Positions 1-15,419 of a stretch of 64,000 nt of DNA are shown here, piece after piece. Source of the stretch: Glandiceps talaboti. Taxonomy: Eukaryota > Hemichordata > Enteropneusta > Spengelidae. Where the stretch lies: positions 10,428,151 through 10,492,150 of the forward strand of contig NC_135563.1 of NCBI RefSeq assembly GCF_964340395.1, in the 5' to 3' direction. A program made the position numbers and the translations under genes. The notes beneath the pieces are model-generated. The model was not told the origin of the DNA and did not search any database. It was given only the letters and a program-made list of their open reading frames with translations. How positions within the stretch are numbered: position 1 is the stretch's first letter; the number at the start of each line of letters is the position of its first letter.

Positions 1-57
<57 letters not shown>
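1..57. repeat. (TA)n microsatellite
   Basis: Uninterrupted TA dinucleotide repeat that runs off the left edge of the window, so its true length is unknown. Confidence 0.98.
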
Positions 58-59
<2 letters not shown>

Positions 60-1489
60 TCTGATACAAATGTATGAAATAGAACTTTAATATAAATGGT
101 CAGTTTTCAAAACCCTGTGATGGGTATATTGACATAGATTATATATGTATGATGATTGCATTTCAATTCTGAACACCAGCTTTCATGTACTCATCGATCA
201 TTATCCATATTGTAACGTCAATCTGTATAACATTGTTTTTTTCATGTAGGCATGTTTTAAAATGTGTAAAGAGTAAAATGTGTTTGTACAGCATTTCAGC
301 ATTTTTTGCTTATTCAAGAAACAACGACAGGAAAATGATTTTACGGCAAGGAAATTATTAAAATTAATTCACGCCCATCGTGTTTACATTGTATCTTCTT
401 TCGACGACTTCACAAGTGGTACAATCACGTCTTAATCTAATATTTAATCGGTAGGTTTTCGGATCATATAAAAATGTTTGCTTCTCTTTTCTTCTCTTTG
501 TGACATGAATTTGACATTTCTGTTATGTACACAATGAGGTGAAAGAGAAACGTGAATATCATATCCAAAAGTAAAGTGTCCAATTTCTTCTTCGGGTTGT
601 TCATATTCAGTTGTAAGTAACATGATCTTTGATGAGTTTCTTGCTCCCTTTAAGAATCTGATTGATAAATTATAAAAATCCACGAACACATATTAGTTGC
701 ATCGATCTACGCTGTATTGTGGATTTGGCGGTGATAACATTTTCCCATAGAAGGCACCGTAATCTTACATACAATCGATCGTGTTCTACTGAAGGGGACA
801 TGAACCAACCTGGGACCACTTCTATCTAAATGATAAATACTTACACACAAAACCCGTCTCGTACCGGTTTTTAAGTCAATGTGTACCGTAAAATGGGTAT
901 CAAATCTCAATACAGGATAAAACGTATACGTTTTCTCTACAATCCTCATGCCAATGGCTATTTTTAGTTTCAGCTAAAAATTACGTCATTGATTCATTCA
1001 TTGGTTTGCCTAATTGCAATGCCATTTTAAACAACGGTAACTGAGAAAACATATTCAGATCTGGTCCGTGCTCCTTTTACAACAACTCAACAAAAGAGGT
1101 ATTCATATTTTTGGTCTTAAAAACTGCAATTATGATTTCAGTAAAATATTATTTATTGACGGTTAACTTAACAAGCCAGCAAATTTTCACACACGTTACG
1201 AGTTACAAAAATTCACTGAAGATGAAGTAATTGGAAAGATTAGCGTCATATATTATAGTCCCGGTTGAGCCTCGCCCATAGCTTTCATAAGATTGAACAT
1301 AATTGATACATAATCCGACACAGAAATATATACACATTTATAACCCAGGGTTGTAAAATACCAAGTATTACTGATTTGTTGCACCCCACCCACTCGCCCC
1401 CCCCCCCCCCACCCTTATGTACCCCAATCACTCACGCCCACCCTTACTTTAAACTGTCTTACAAATGAGCCGACTCATTCGGGTATCTG
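58..1489. other. Gene-free stretch
   Basis: No convincing coding frame on either strand. Two open frames of about 80 codons on the minus strand (444-689, 707-949) have no recognisable domain and no splice context. A 14-base poly-C tract lies at 1397-1410. Confidence 0.6.
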
Positions 1490-1862
1490 TTAAAGTGGTC
1501 ATATCGATGAGGATTGGGTATTTATTTTGGATTTTCAACAATTTTATCATGGCTTCCTACATGAAAATCAATGTGAAACAACATATGACTAAGTCCTCGT
1601 TGTGAAACAACATATGCCTAAGTCCTCGTTATTAAACTCAATAAATTACAAAAGCATAATAAAGGTGTAAAAACTTTGCTATTGTACGTACAATAACAAA
1701 CTTTTTACACATTGTTTAGTATTTTGCAATGCATTGAGTTACAAACACGGACTCTGTAATGTTATTTCCTCTTGATTGTTCAAGTAGGAGGCCATGATAA
1801 AATTGTTGTATGGATTAAAAATTCAAAATAAATATCCAATCCTCATCCATATGGTCACTTTA
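1490..1862. mobile_element. Foldback MITE, family 1, full copy
   Basis: The two ends are reverse complements over more than 70 bases: the left end reads TTAAAGTGGTCATATCGATG and the right end, reverse-complemented, follows the same order with a few mismatches. The complementarity continues inward to a central hairpin at 1665-1710, so the whole 373 bp could fold into one long stem. The left arm holds a 28-29-bp tandem duplication (about 1573-1630, each copy containing CAACATATG and AAGTCCTCGTT). The left edge starts with TTAA, and the related copy at 53355-53542 ends with TTAA, which fits a TTAA or TA target site. There is no transposase inside, so it is non-autonomous. The superfamily (piggyBac-like by target site) is inference only. 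Confidence 0.85.
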
Positions 1863-3503
1863 CGAATTGGCATTTCAATCGTATCAACAGTTTGTCCATC
1901 TGTGTTCAAACTAACACCGAATGTGTTTAATCATTGTCTTCCTATCACACAACTGTTAAGATGACGCATTCGGATTATTTCATCTGTTATCTTTTAAAAG
2001 TGTATGCCATAATCTTATCGTCATAAGTGTCTTTCTATGCAAAAACCAGAAGTAACTTTAACACTCAAAAGGGCAGATTATGCAAACCTCGGTATATATT
2101 CCAAACATGCAACATCTCCCAAATGAAAGAATTGTTTAATAAGACGCCAATACACATTTGCAGAATTGCTATCAAGGAACCCCTGTGTAATCGCGTTTTG
2201 ATAATATCTAGGCTTATTACACATTACATATGACGTCTCGAGTGTTTTTGCAATTTTTCTGACTTAATAACATATGAATTGCCAGTGTCTCGGATCATAT
2301 AGTTCACTACATGAATAAGTCAGTGGTTCCTCTGATGACTTCCGACGGGATTTTGATTTTTAAAAATCGGCTACGGTTGTCAAACACAGCAGGAAAACAT
2401 ATAAAAACTAGTCATGTGGTTTCTCTTTAGTATCAATTAGGTTTTGACATTGACATTGAAGAAGAGTTATTAACAATGTACTTTCTATAACGATATTTCT
2501 ACGGCTATCATGCAACAAACATTTACCAAGAGAACGTTTGCTATGTTCATGACTGATTTATTTATTTATTTACGTATATCTATCCTTGTCACCTATTTGG
2601 TTTTTACAAAGCAGATCAATCTATCTTTTCTAGTTTGAACTTCTCTTGATACATTGATACACGTGTTACCAGTCCCATTGTGCTGTCATCACTTCTATTA
2701 CTCAAAACTTAATTGTGTAAATAGGGTTAGAGGATTTTCCAAGTCGAGCTTTCAGAGTTGTCATTATAGACTTCCATTAAAAATCAAGCGAACGTGATCA
2801 GCAATTGCAACGTACTCTCAAGTGTGCATACAGTTCGTTCAACCTTTACAGAGTATTGTAGGGTGATGTGAAGGTATGTCTAAGGTTATAAAACACTTCG
2901 TATAAGTAAACCCTTCGGTGAAAATCTTTTAAATATCTTTGTAAATTATTTACTTAATATCATTACCTGTAAAACAGTTTTCAACTTTATCGAATTAGAC
3001 ATTGTATGTAGCCTTCCCAAGGAGTGTCTGTAATACATTTAGTAGAATTGTGTTATTGTGTTTATTTACAATAATTTTGAATGCAGAGACATGGCAAAGG
3101 TTCTACCGTTATCCTCCTATAATTACTACACGTGAATCCCTTACAGGCATACATTCAAAGTGTATATCATATGTTTACTTTTAAACACTACAGTTTATAA
3201 TTTAGAATAGTATAGTTTAGAAATCCGTGGCAGTTTGCGTCCAACTAACAGACATAATGCAAAGCCATGTCAAAATACTATTTCACCAACTGATTTCAAG
3301 AATAACCATGGGTAAGACTTGGCTGTTGCAATGTCATGGAACCAATATATCAATCATATCATGATCAAGGCATTCAATTCAAAATCCAATTGCTCTGCAC
3401 AAAGCACTTACTTAGAATGTGAATGAAGCACAAAATAATTATCTGCATGGTTTGAAGCAATCATCATTCATTCATTCAGGTCCATATAGTTTATCATTGA
3501 TTT
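1863..3503. other. Gene-free stretch
   Basis: Only short open frames without domain signals (for example 2027-2233 and 3002-3184, plus strand). No repeats longer than a few units were noticed. Confidence 0.55.
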
Positions 3504-3556
3504 AGGTTGAACATAACTTGTCATGGACTTAGCTTGAACACAGCTCATTTTGCAAC
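3504..3556. repeat. Degenerate dispersed repeat, member a
   Basis: Begins AGGTTGAACATAACTTGTCA and continues with a TGGACTTAG..TGAACACA..CATTTT string. The same order of motifs recurs at 4214 and, more weakly, at 4266. The three copies flank the foldback at 4001-4178, so they may be parts of one older element. Confidence 0.45.
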
Positions 3557-4000
3557 ACACCTTTCTTGTGGTTTGCCAATATGTGGTCATGCGGTATGTA
3601 GAATTTTTGCACTGTTCAACACAAATGACATTTACCGATCATCAATATTCATGATGATACTCATATCTGCATCAACACTAAAAACTGATGACTGATGAAG
3701 TCATTTGCATGTGTTCACAGCAAATGGATATTGTGTCATCGTCTGTTGGTGGAGTAGGCACCAGTGTAGAGACCTTAATGCTTTTGCAATTTTATGAAGA
3801 CAAACTTACCATCCTTTTATCAGAAAGGATTTGAAATGTACACATTTGATGATTAGTAAAGGAGTAAACTTTTAGAGATTTCAGTATTGCTTTTCAAACT
3901 GTCTTCACTGTTGTCACATGGATACTCTATGGTGTGCATTTTGTACTGTATGCGTTTAGGCACAGCATACAATGCGGGAAATGATGTGGGTTACAAAACA

Positions 4001-4178
4001 CATGTTGAGTGATCGTACTCATGCAACATCATATGTCAGTTTCCCTCAGGCCTGTGGGTCACCCCAACACAGATTGTTTCCATTGGGCTTTGCCCTTGGT
4101 CAACAGTCTGTGCTGGGGTGACTCACAGTCCCCTGAGGTAACAGATGTATTATGTTGCCCTCGTTATCCCTCACCATG
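4001..4178. repeat. 178-bp imperfect foldback
   Basis: Both ends begin and end with CATG, and the arms pair across the element: CCTCAGGCCTGTGGGTCACC on the left matches the reverse complement of the right arm around 4100-4138 with a few mismatches. Outer parts (GCAACAT..ATATGTCAGTTTCCCTC) pair too. The unpaired loop is about 30 bases (around 4063-4095). No coding capacity is seen. It could be a small MITE or the source of a hairpin RNA; the sequence alone does not decide this. Confidence 0.75.
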
Positions 4179-4213
4179 TGCATAGTGGTGGTTTCACAAT
4201 CCATTGTTGATTC

Positions 4214-4310
4214 AGGTTGGACGCAATGTATCATGGATTCAGCCTGAACACAATTCGTTTTGTTCAGGTTGGAGACAACGTGTCATAGATCCAGATGCCA
4301 TTGGTCATAT
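4214..4310. repeat. Degenerate dispersed repeat, members b and c
   Basis: Two tandem copies start at 4214 (AGGTTGGACGCAATGTATCA) and 4266 (AGGTTGGAGACAACGTGTCA), about 52 bp apart, and resemble the copy at 3504. Confidence 0.45.

Positions 4311-8446
<4,136 letters not shown>

Positions 8447-8492
<46 letters not shown>
8447..8492. repeat. (TG)n microsatellite
   Basis: About 23 TG units, alternating purine-pyrimidine. Confidence 0.97.
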
Positions 8493-8494
<2 letters not shown>

Positions 8495-8682
8495 ATATTT
8501 ATTACATTATGAAGTCTCGATGTCCATGCGCTCTGTAAATTATTAGGAGTTCAGAGTATTATATCTAAGTAGTCACACAACCAATTCAAATGATGGAAAG
8601 ACGTGCGTTCGTTAGCTTTATTCACTCTTTTCCATCTTGTGTACGTGAAAATGGAACACAATTCTAAACTCAAACAATTCTT

Positions 8683-9057
8683 ACAGCTAAAATGGTGTTG
8701 GCTTGATGTTTCACTCGACATGTAATATTATAACATTTAATACTGCGATAGAAACAATTACATAGGTGCAGTGCGCAGTGGGGATGTAGAAGTAGTCAAG
8801 TTCAAATGTTGAATATCAGAGAGAAAATAAACAATTGCAGCCATTAAAATCACCCCAAGTCCATGTGTAATGTTTTCATTAGCCTGCTTTTACTGCACTG
8901 TGAAAGAATTATCAGTTTTCAATGTGATTAGGCAAATGATCCTGCTGTGTTTATTGTGTCTCTGTTATTGTTAGCCTAGAGTTGAAATGTGTCTCACTTT
9001 GTGTCAAGAACGTAATACCCCATGAGTGAAACACAAAGCTTACATCATTTTAGCTGT
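8683..9057. mobile_element. MITE-like element with inverted ends, family 2
   Basis: The left end (8683-8716) contains ACAGCTAAAATGGTGTT and GTTTCACTC. The right end (9024-9057), reverse-complemented, contains ACAGCTAAAATGATGTA and GTTTCACTC in the same order, giving inverted ends of about 34 bp in a 375-bp element with no coding frame. The same end sequence occurs alone at 15385-15419, which shows that this is a repeated family. Confidence 0.65.
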
Positions 9058-9706
<649 letters not shown>

Positions 9707-10219
9707 AATGGTCACAAAATATAAAGAGATGCCACACACGGTTTTGATAGTTGATATTGGACTTTACGGACGTCTTTCTCTTTAAAAAGAAAAGCTCGTA
9801 TACAATTTTCGCAGCGTGGTTAATTTTGACTTTATCACAGTATGCACCCGTAGCTCAACATGACATCTTGTATGTATTCTATCAAAATTTGTTCAGGAAA
9901 TAGAAAGGACAGTTGGTAGTACACAACATAGTGTCTAGCGATTTCCTTGCACTATGTATACATGAGAATGGAAATTCCAAAGTTCAACACAATGCCCGCC
10001 AATTGAGTACGATTCAACCGACGCTGGGTACAGCACAGTATATACGTATCAGATGGATATGTAGCCGCACTTCTCGCTTTGATTCGGCCGTATATATACG
10101 CGTCCATCGAAAATGGCAATTAATGGACAACTTTGAAATTGTATATAATATTTGAATGCAAAGCTGGAGACCTCAGCTGAGCACACCTCAGCTGAGCAGT
10201 TCTCCTAATAAGATAGTTA

Positions 10220-10287
10220 AAACAAACAAACAAACAACAAACAAACAAACAAACAAACAAACAAACAAACAAACAAACAAACAAACA
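10220..10287. repeat. (AAAC)n microsatellite
   Basis: Tetranucleotide array with one 3-base interruption, inside copy A. The equivalent array in copy B is at 11700-11767 and differs in length and interruptions. Confidence 0.96.
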
Positions 10288-10511
10288 GCGAAAACGGACG
10301 CCCCATGGGTTGATAGTCAATGGATGACTCTAGTAATGCCATGGTTTCACTAAAATCCATACCCGATATCGAATTACATCAAAGTTGAATGAAATAATCT
10401 TTGTCTCATAAAAAAACTTTCAGCAATATTTCATCTAATAAATGCATACTAAGTCTTACTGTTTTTAAATATCACGCTAGCAGACGGAAGGATGGGTGGG
10501 CGGGCAGTCGA

Positions 10512-10514
10512 GCG

Positions 10515-10575
<61 letters not shown>
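10512..10575. repeat. (GACG)(GACA)n microsatellite
   Basis: Two GGAC-type units pass into about 15 GACA units. It is absent from the equivalent place in copy B (around 11944). Confidence 0.96.
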
Positions 10576-10576
<1 letters not shown>

Positions 10577-11400
10577 AAGGAGTGAAAATATATTTCCGGT
10601 GCAGGTAGTCATAATCAAGGTGAAAAAAGCCCTGTGTATACGTTAATCTATGCCAAATCACAATAAACATATTGCTGTATGTTTGAAATATGGGTCGACG
10701 TTAAAGTAAATACTTTCTACTCCATTACATAGGAAATACACATACATATTTTTTTGCAAAGAATACATGTGACGTTATATGATATTCAAAATCAGTACAT
10801 GCACTGAATTTAGCTACGGAACCATCATTATTAAAATCACGTGTTTCCACTGTCATTAAAATGATACATTATGCTATTGTAATCCAACAATGGTGGTCAT
10901 TCTTCCAGAGCATTCGGATCGTGCACGAATTATGACATATGGTTATCACAACCAGTTTGAAACAGTGATAAAAATAGGCATGTTAGTTTTTGCCGTTAAG
11001 GAGCCTTCAGTAATTACAAAGGGGAGGGCCCGGGGAATTCAGGCTCAGGCTGTTGTGTAAAATGTGACCCTCCCCTCACTCTGTCGTGCTAAGAAGTGAC
11101 CCTCACTCAACTTTCTTTCTCTAAAACATCCCCCCCTCCTCCGTTAAAGTAGTTCAAAACATGTAATGGGTTAAAACGCTGTCAGAAATGTAAAAGGACA
11201 CGTGTCGCGGAATCAACGGTAAGGACTTGATCCAACCGCTGCCACTATGTTGAAAGTTGTAAAGGCATTGGTTATTTTCCACGACTATACTGCGGACTGC
11301 TATGTGCATGTGTGTGAAGGCACTACAGTAAACAAATACCTGTGTTTGGATTGCATTTGCCGAGCTGAAGGCCACAACTCCCAACGATTAGTTTAGCACA

Positions 11401-11500
11401 NNNNNNNNNNNNNNNNNNNNNNNNNNNNNNNNNNNNNNNNNNNNNNNNNNNNNNNNNNNNNNNNNNNNNNNNNNNNNNNNNNNNNNNNNNNNNNNNNNNN
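11401..11500. other. Assembly gap (100 N)
   Basis: Exactly 100 N, the usual size for a gap of unknown length. It separates the two near-identical copies of the flanking segment. Confidence 0.99.
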
Positions 11501-11501
11501 G

Positions 11502-12766
11502 GCTGGGTACAGCACAGTATATACGTATCCGGTGGATATGTAGCCGCACTTCTCGCTTTGATTCGGCCGTATATATACGCGTCCATCGAAAATGGCAATT
11601 AATGGACAACTTTGAAATTGTATATAATATTTGAATGCAAAGCTGGAGACCTCAGCTGAGCACACCTCAGCTGAGCAGTTCTCCTAATAAGATAGTTAAA
11701 ACAAACAAACAATCAAACAAACAAACAAACAAACAAACAAACAAACAAACAAACAAAATAAACAAACAGCGAAAACGGACTCCCCCATGGGTTGGTAGTA
11801 AATGGATGACTCTAGTAATGCCATGGTTTCACTAAAATCCATACCCGGTATCGAATTACATCAAAGTTGAATGAAATAATCTTTGTCTCATAAAAAAACT
11901 TTCAACAATATTTCATCTAATAAATGCATACTAAGTCTTACTGTTCACAGGAGTGAAAATATATTTCCGGTGCAGGTAGTCATAATCAAGGTGAAAAAAG
12001 CCCTGTGTATACGCTAACCTATGCCAAATCACAATAAATATTGCTGTATTTAATTCCACAAATTATGTTTAAAATACTTTCTACTCCATTACATAGGAAA
12101 TACACATACATATTTTCTGCAAAGAATACATGTGACGTTATATGATATTCAAAATCAGTACATGCACTGAATTTAGCTACGGAACCATCATTATTAAAAC
12201 CACGAGTTTCCACTGTCATTAAAATGATACATTATGCTATTGTAATCCAACAATGGTGGTCATTCTTCCAGAGCATTCGGATCGTGCACGAATTATGACA
12301 TATGGTTATCACAACCAGTTTGAAACAGTGATAAAAATAGGCATGTTAGTTTTTGCCGTTAAGGGAGCCTTCAGTAATTACAAAGGGGAGGGCCCGGGGA
12401 ATTCAGGCTCAGGCTGTTGTGTAAAATGTGACCCTCCCCTCACTCTGTCGTGCTAAGAAGTGACCCTCACTCAACTTTCTTTCTCTAAAACATCCCCCCC
12501 CCTCCTCCGTTAAAGTAGTTCAAAACATGTAATGGGTTAAAATGCTGTCAGAAATGTAAAAGGACACGTGTCGCGGAATCAACGGTAAGGACTTGATCCA
12601 ACCGCTGCCACTATGTTGAAAGTTGTAAAGGCATTGGTTATTTTCCACGACTATACTGCGGACTGCTATGTGCATGTGTGTGAAGGCACTACAGTAAACA
12701 AATACCTGTGTCTGGATTGCATTTGCCGAGCTGAAGGCCACAACTCCCAACGATTAGATTAGCACA
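11502..12766. repeat. Duplicated segment, copy B
   Basis: Near-identical to 10023-11400 without the GACA array. Unlike copy A it continues beyond the end of the match, so it contains the whole of the inverted-repeat element. See the finding on possible allelic misassembly. Confidence 0.92.
11700..11767. repeat. (AAAC)n microsatellite
   Basis: Counterpart of the array at 10220-10287 in copy B, with different interruptions (AATC near the start, AATA near the end). Confidence 0.96.
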
Positions 12767-13167
12767 TCCCCGACATTGTTGGGACTGAGGTCAACATATC
12801 TCCACAACATCATCCCTTAGTACATTACCCAACTGTTCCCGTTTTAAACATGTGAGACCCACTCTAGCACTACAACTGATAATCAATTCATTACATAGTT
12901 GTCAGCGGCAATTTGATTTATATAGACTGATATCATGGCACCTACCCTAACTCTAGCCCAAATGGCAGCAATGGGATTTGGAACCGATGGCAGCGACGGG
13001 ATGCCAAAAAAAAAACCAATGCAATGTTAGACAATACAATGAGTCAAAGTAAAATGTGACCCACCTCTAGTCCTAATCTCATATTTCTAAAATACGGGCC
13101 TCCCCCAACAGCCGATTTGTAAAAAGTTACTCTAATTTACCCGAATCATACTGAAGGCTCCCCCTTA
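12358..13167. mobile_element. Non-autonomous DNA transposon candidate
   Basis: The left end reads TTAAGGGAGCCTTCAGTA; the right end reverse-complemented reads TAAGGGGGAGCCTTCAGTA, giving inverted ends of about 18 bp around an 810-bp body. The body has alternating G-rich and C-rich strings (GTGACCCTCCC, GTGACCCACC) and no long open frame. A truncated copy starts at about 10996 in duplicated segment A and is cut by the N gap. Superfamily not identified. Confidence 0.6.
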
Positions 13168-14596
13168 CTCAAATGCGTTTTAGCTGTTGTTACCTCATCA
13201 GTTTGCTACGACGCGATTCACTACTTCAACACTCCTTTATGGCGACGACATTTGCATTTTACGAGCTACATATCCAAAACTTGATATGTAGATGAAATTG
13301 ATGAATGATCACAGACGTAGACCCTCGAGTATTCAGATAAACCGTAATGAGTTCATCATGATATAAAATTTATGGAACTAGCTACAGACTAATGCTGATT
13401 GGCTAGTTTCAAATCATAAGATGTTTGATATGTCCTTAAAAGGAGATTAAATGTGTAGAATTATTTGATACTCTACACAACTGATTTTTGATTACAAAGT
13501 AAAAGTTTCGACATGGTTATCATGACGGTAAGAACATTTCCTTTGCCAACTTTCCATACATTATACATTCAGTAACATGTTTGTTACAACCCAGTCTTAG
13601 ATAGTCCTTTCCTCCATATATATTCAGAACAGATAGATTTATCGGTGAAGATATGGTGACATCTGCCTTAGTGAATGTTTGATAGATAGTACGTAACATG
13701 TGTACTCGGGACAAAATGGTATGGTTTGAGAATCAAGACGAAGAGATCCATTGGGTCAACGTAATCTCTAGGATTGATACGAAATCTTTATTGATTCCAT
13801 AGGGTTTAGAATTCCACCTGTAGGATGAGAGGGATTTAAACGACATGATGATACTTCACATCGCCGATACACAATTACAAAGTCAGGAATAAACGTATGG
13901 AGACACGTTGGTTGACCAGATTAGTTTGGTCGCTGTCATTGAAAAGAGAGCAAATAGAACATACATAAAAGACTGTCTGCTAGACAAATCCTGGCTGGAA
14001 GCAAAACTTTGTTTCCCTCGAACTAAATAAACAGCTGTGGTGAATTTATTCTTTTAACGGCTAACCAGCATTTGTATAAATTTCTGATATACAGAATTCT
14101 GTCTAGCCGTCCTATTTAAGTCAGTGGTTGCGATTCTTGCAAACAGCGATGTACTCGCCAATCCCGCTTGAAGCCATCTAAGTGAACATCAAATCAGAAA
14201 CCACAAGTGTACTCTAGTTCATGGATTTCACCCTTAGGCTCTCATTTAGCTATAAATTGCATAAAGCACAAGCTCTAGACTGTTTATTAACAACTATATC
14301 TCATGTGTACGCAGATCTTCATTACTGGGTTTGCTGTAACACTCACTAGGGTGTCGGCTTGTCCAGCTGAATCCAAAGTCATGTGACATTCATATATGGG
14401 GTAATAAGCTGTTGATGTCCAAATACCTCTGTGACAGTTGTTCCTAGATTTTTTCAACACAGTTTTTTTTGTAATTACATATCAGTTTTATGAATTATTT
14501 TGAAACAATTACTTCCTTTCATAATATTCTCACTCGGTAAAAATTTTCTCACGTTTGGCATTTGTTTGTATTCTCTGACAAGGTTCCGTGTAATAT
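13168..14596. other. Gene-free stretch
   Basis: No open frame above about 65 codons, and no repeat recognised. Confidence 0.55.
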
Positions 14597-14645
14597 GCTA
14601 CAAGGTAATATAAATGTTTTAACTGTTGCTGCAGCTTTTACTTTG

Positions 14646-14651
<6 letters not shown>
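14597..14651 (+). repeat. Left arm of direct repeat flanking the GA array
   Basis: Contains GCTACAAGGTAATATAAATG and GCTGCAGCTTT, repeated with few changes at 14830-14886. The later copy is part of dispersed repeat family A, so this arm looks like a local duplication of its first ~55 bp. Confidence 0.8.
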
Positions 14652-14742
<91 letters not shown>

Positions 14743-14829
14743 GGGGGAGTGAGGAAGGGAGGGGGGAGAGCGAGGGAGGGAGAGAGAGTGGGAGAGAGGG
14801 AGAGGGAGAGAGAGAAAGAGAGAGAGAAC
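14649..14829. repeat. GA-rich array
   Basis: Pure (GA)n to about 14732, then irregular G-rich purine strings (GGGGGGAG, GGGAGGG) to 14829. The strand is almost entirely purine, so it could form triplex DNA. Open frames here encode Arg-Glu or Ser-Leu tracts. Confidence 0.96.
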
Positions 14830-15113
14830 GCTACAAGGAAATATATTAAATGTTTTAACTGCTGCTGCAGCTTTGAGTTTGATCGAGAAAACCCAAACCC
14901 AATCTCAGTTAAAAGCAAGTAAAATAAAAGGGTTCACCGTGCACATTTGTGAACTCCAGGTCAAAATATCAAAATGAAGCAATTTTTAGAATCCAATATG
15001 GCCCTCGAATACTCTACTAATTCTATGGAAAAATGAAACACTGTCTGTTCACGATGACAGATTTGGAGAGATTTGAACAACTTTGATTTCCAGTGCAATT
15101 GGTCCTCGAGTCA
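14830..15113 (+). repeat. Dispersed repeat family A, copy 1
   Basis: Shares an ordered set of motifs with 62385-62715: TTAACTG..GCTG, GAGAAAAC, GGTCACCGTRCA-type string (14931), TTTTAGAATCCAATATGGCC (near 14980) and AGATTTGAACAACTTTGATT (near 15070). No coding capacity is seen. Family type (SINE, MITE or other) is undetermined because I find neither an internal pol III promoter nor inverted ends. Confidence 0.75.
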
Positions 15114-15187
15114 CATTTTCCCTTAGGTCTTAATATTCATCTCCCATATGGTTAACAAATGTTGGGATTCGATTTTCATAAAGTCGC

Positions 15188-15337
<150 letters not shown>

Positions 15338-15384
15338 ATAAAATCGACAAAACCAATTTATGCTTTATTACAGAGCTTTGAATT

Positions 15385-15419
15385 ACAGCTAAAATGATGT
15401 TGGTTTGGAGTTTCACTCA
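15385..15419. repeat. Isolated end of MITE-like family 2
   Basis: ACAGCTAAAATGATGTTGGT followed by GTTTCACTC matches both ends of the element at 8683-9057. The opposite end was not found nearby, so the copy is probably truncated or diverged. Confidence 0.6.

Larger units (their letters stand above)
10023..11400. repeat. Duplicated segment, copy A
   Basis: Starts GCTGGGTACAGCACAGTATA and matches 11502-12766 nearly base for base, with few substitutions. It differs by carrying a GACA array of about 110 bp with flank (around 10470-10580) that copy B lacks, and by a short replaced block near 10680. It stops exactly at the N gap. It includes the left part of the inverted-repeat element described at 12358-13167, starting at about 10996. 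Confidence 0.92.
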
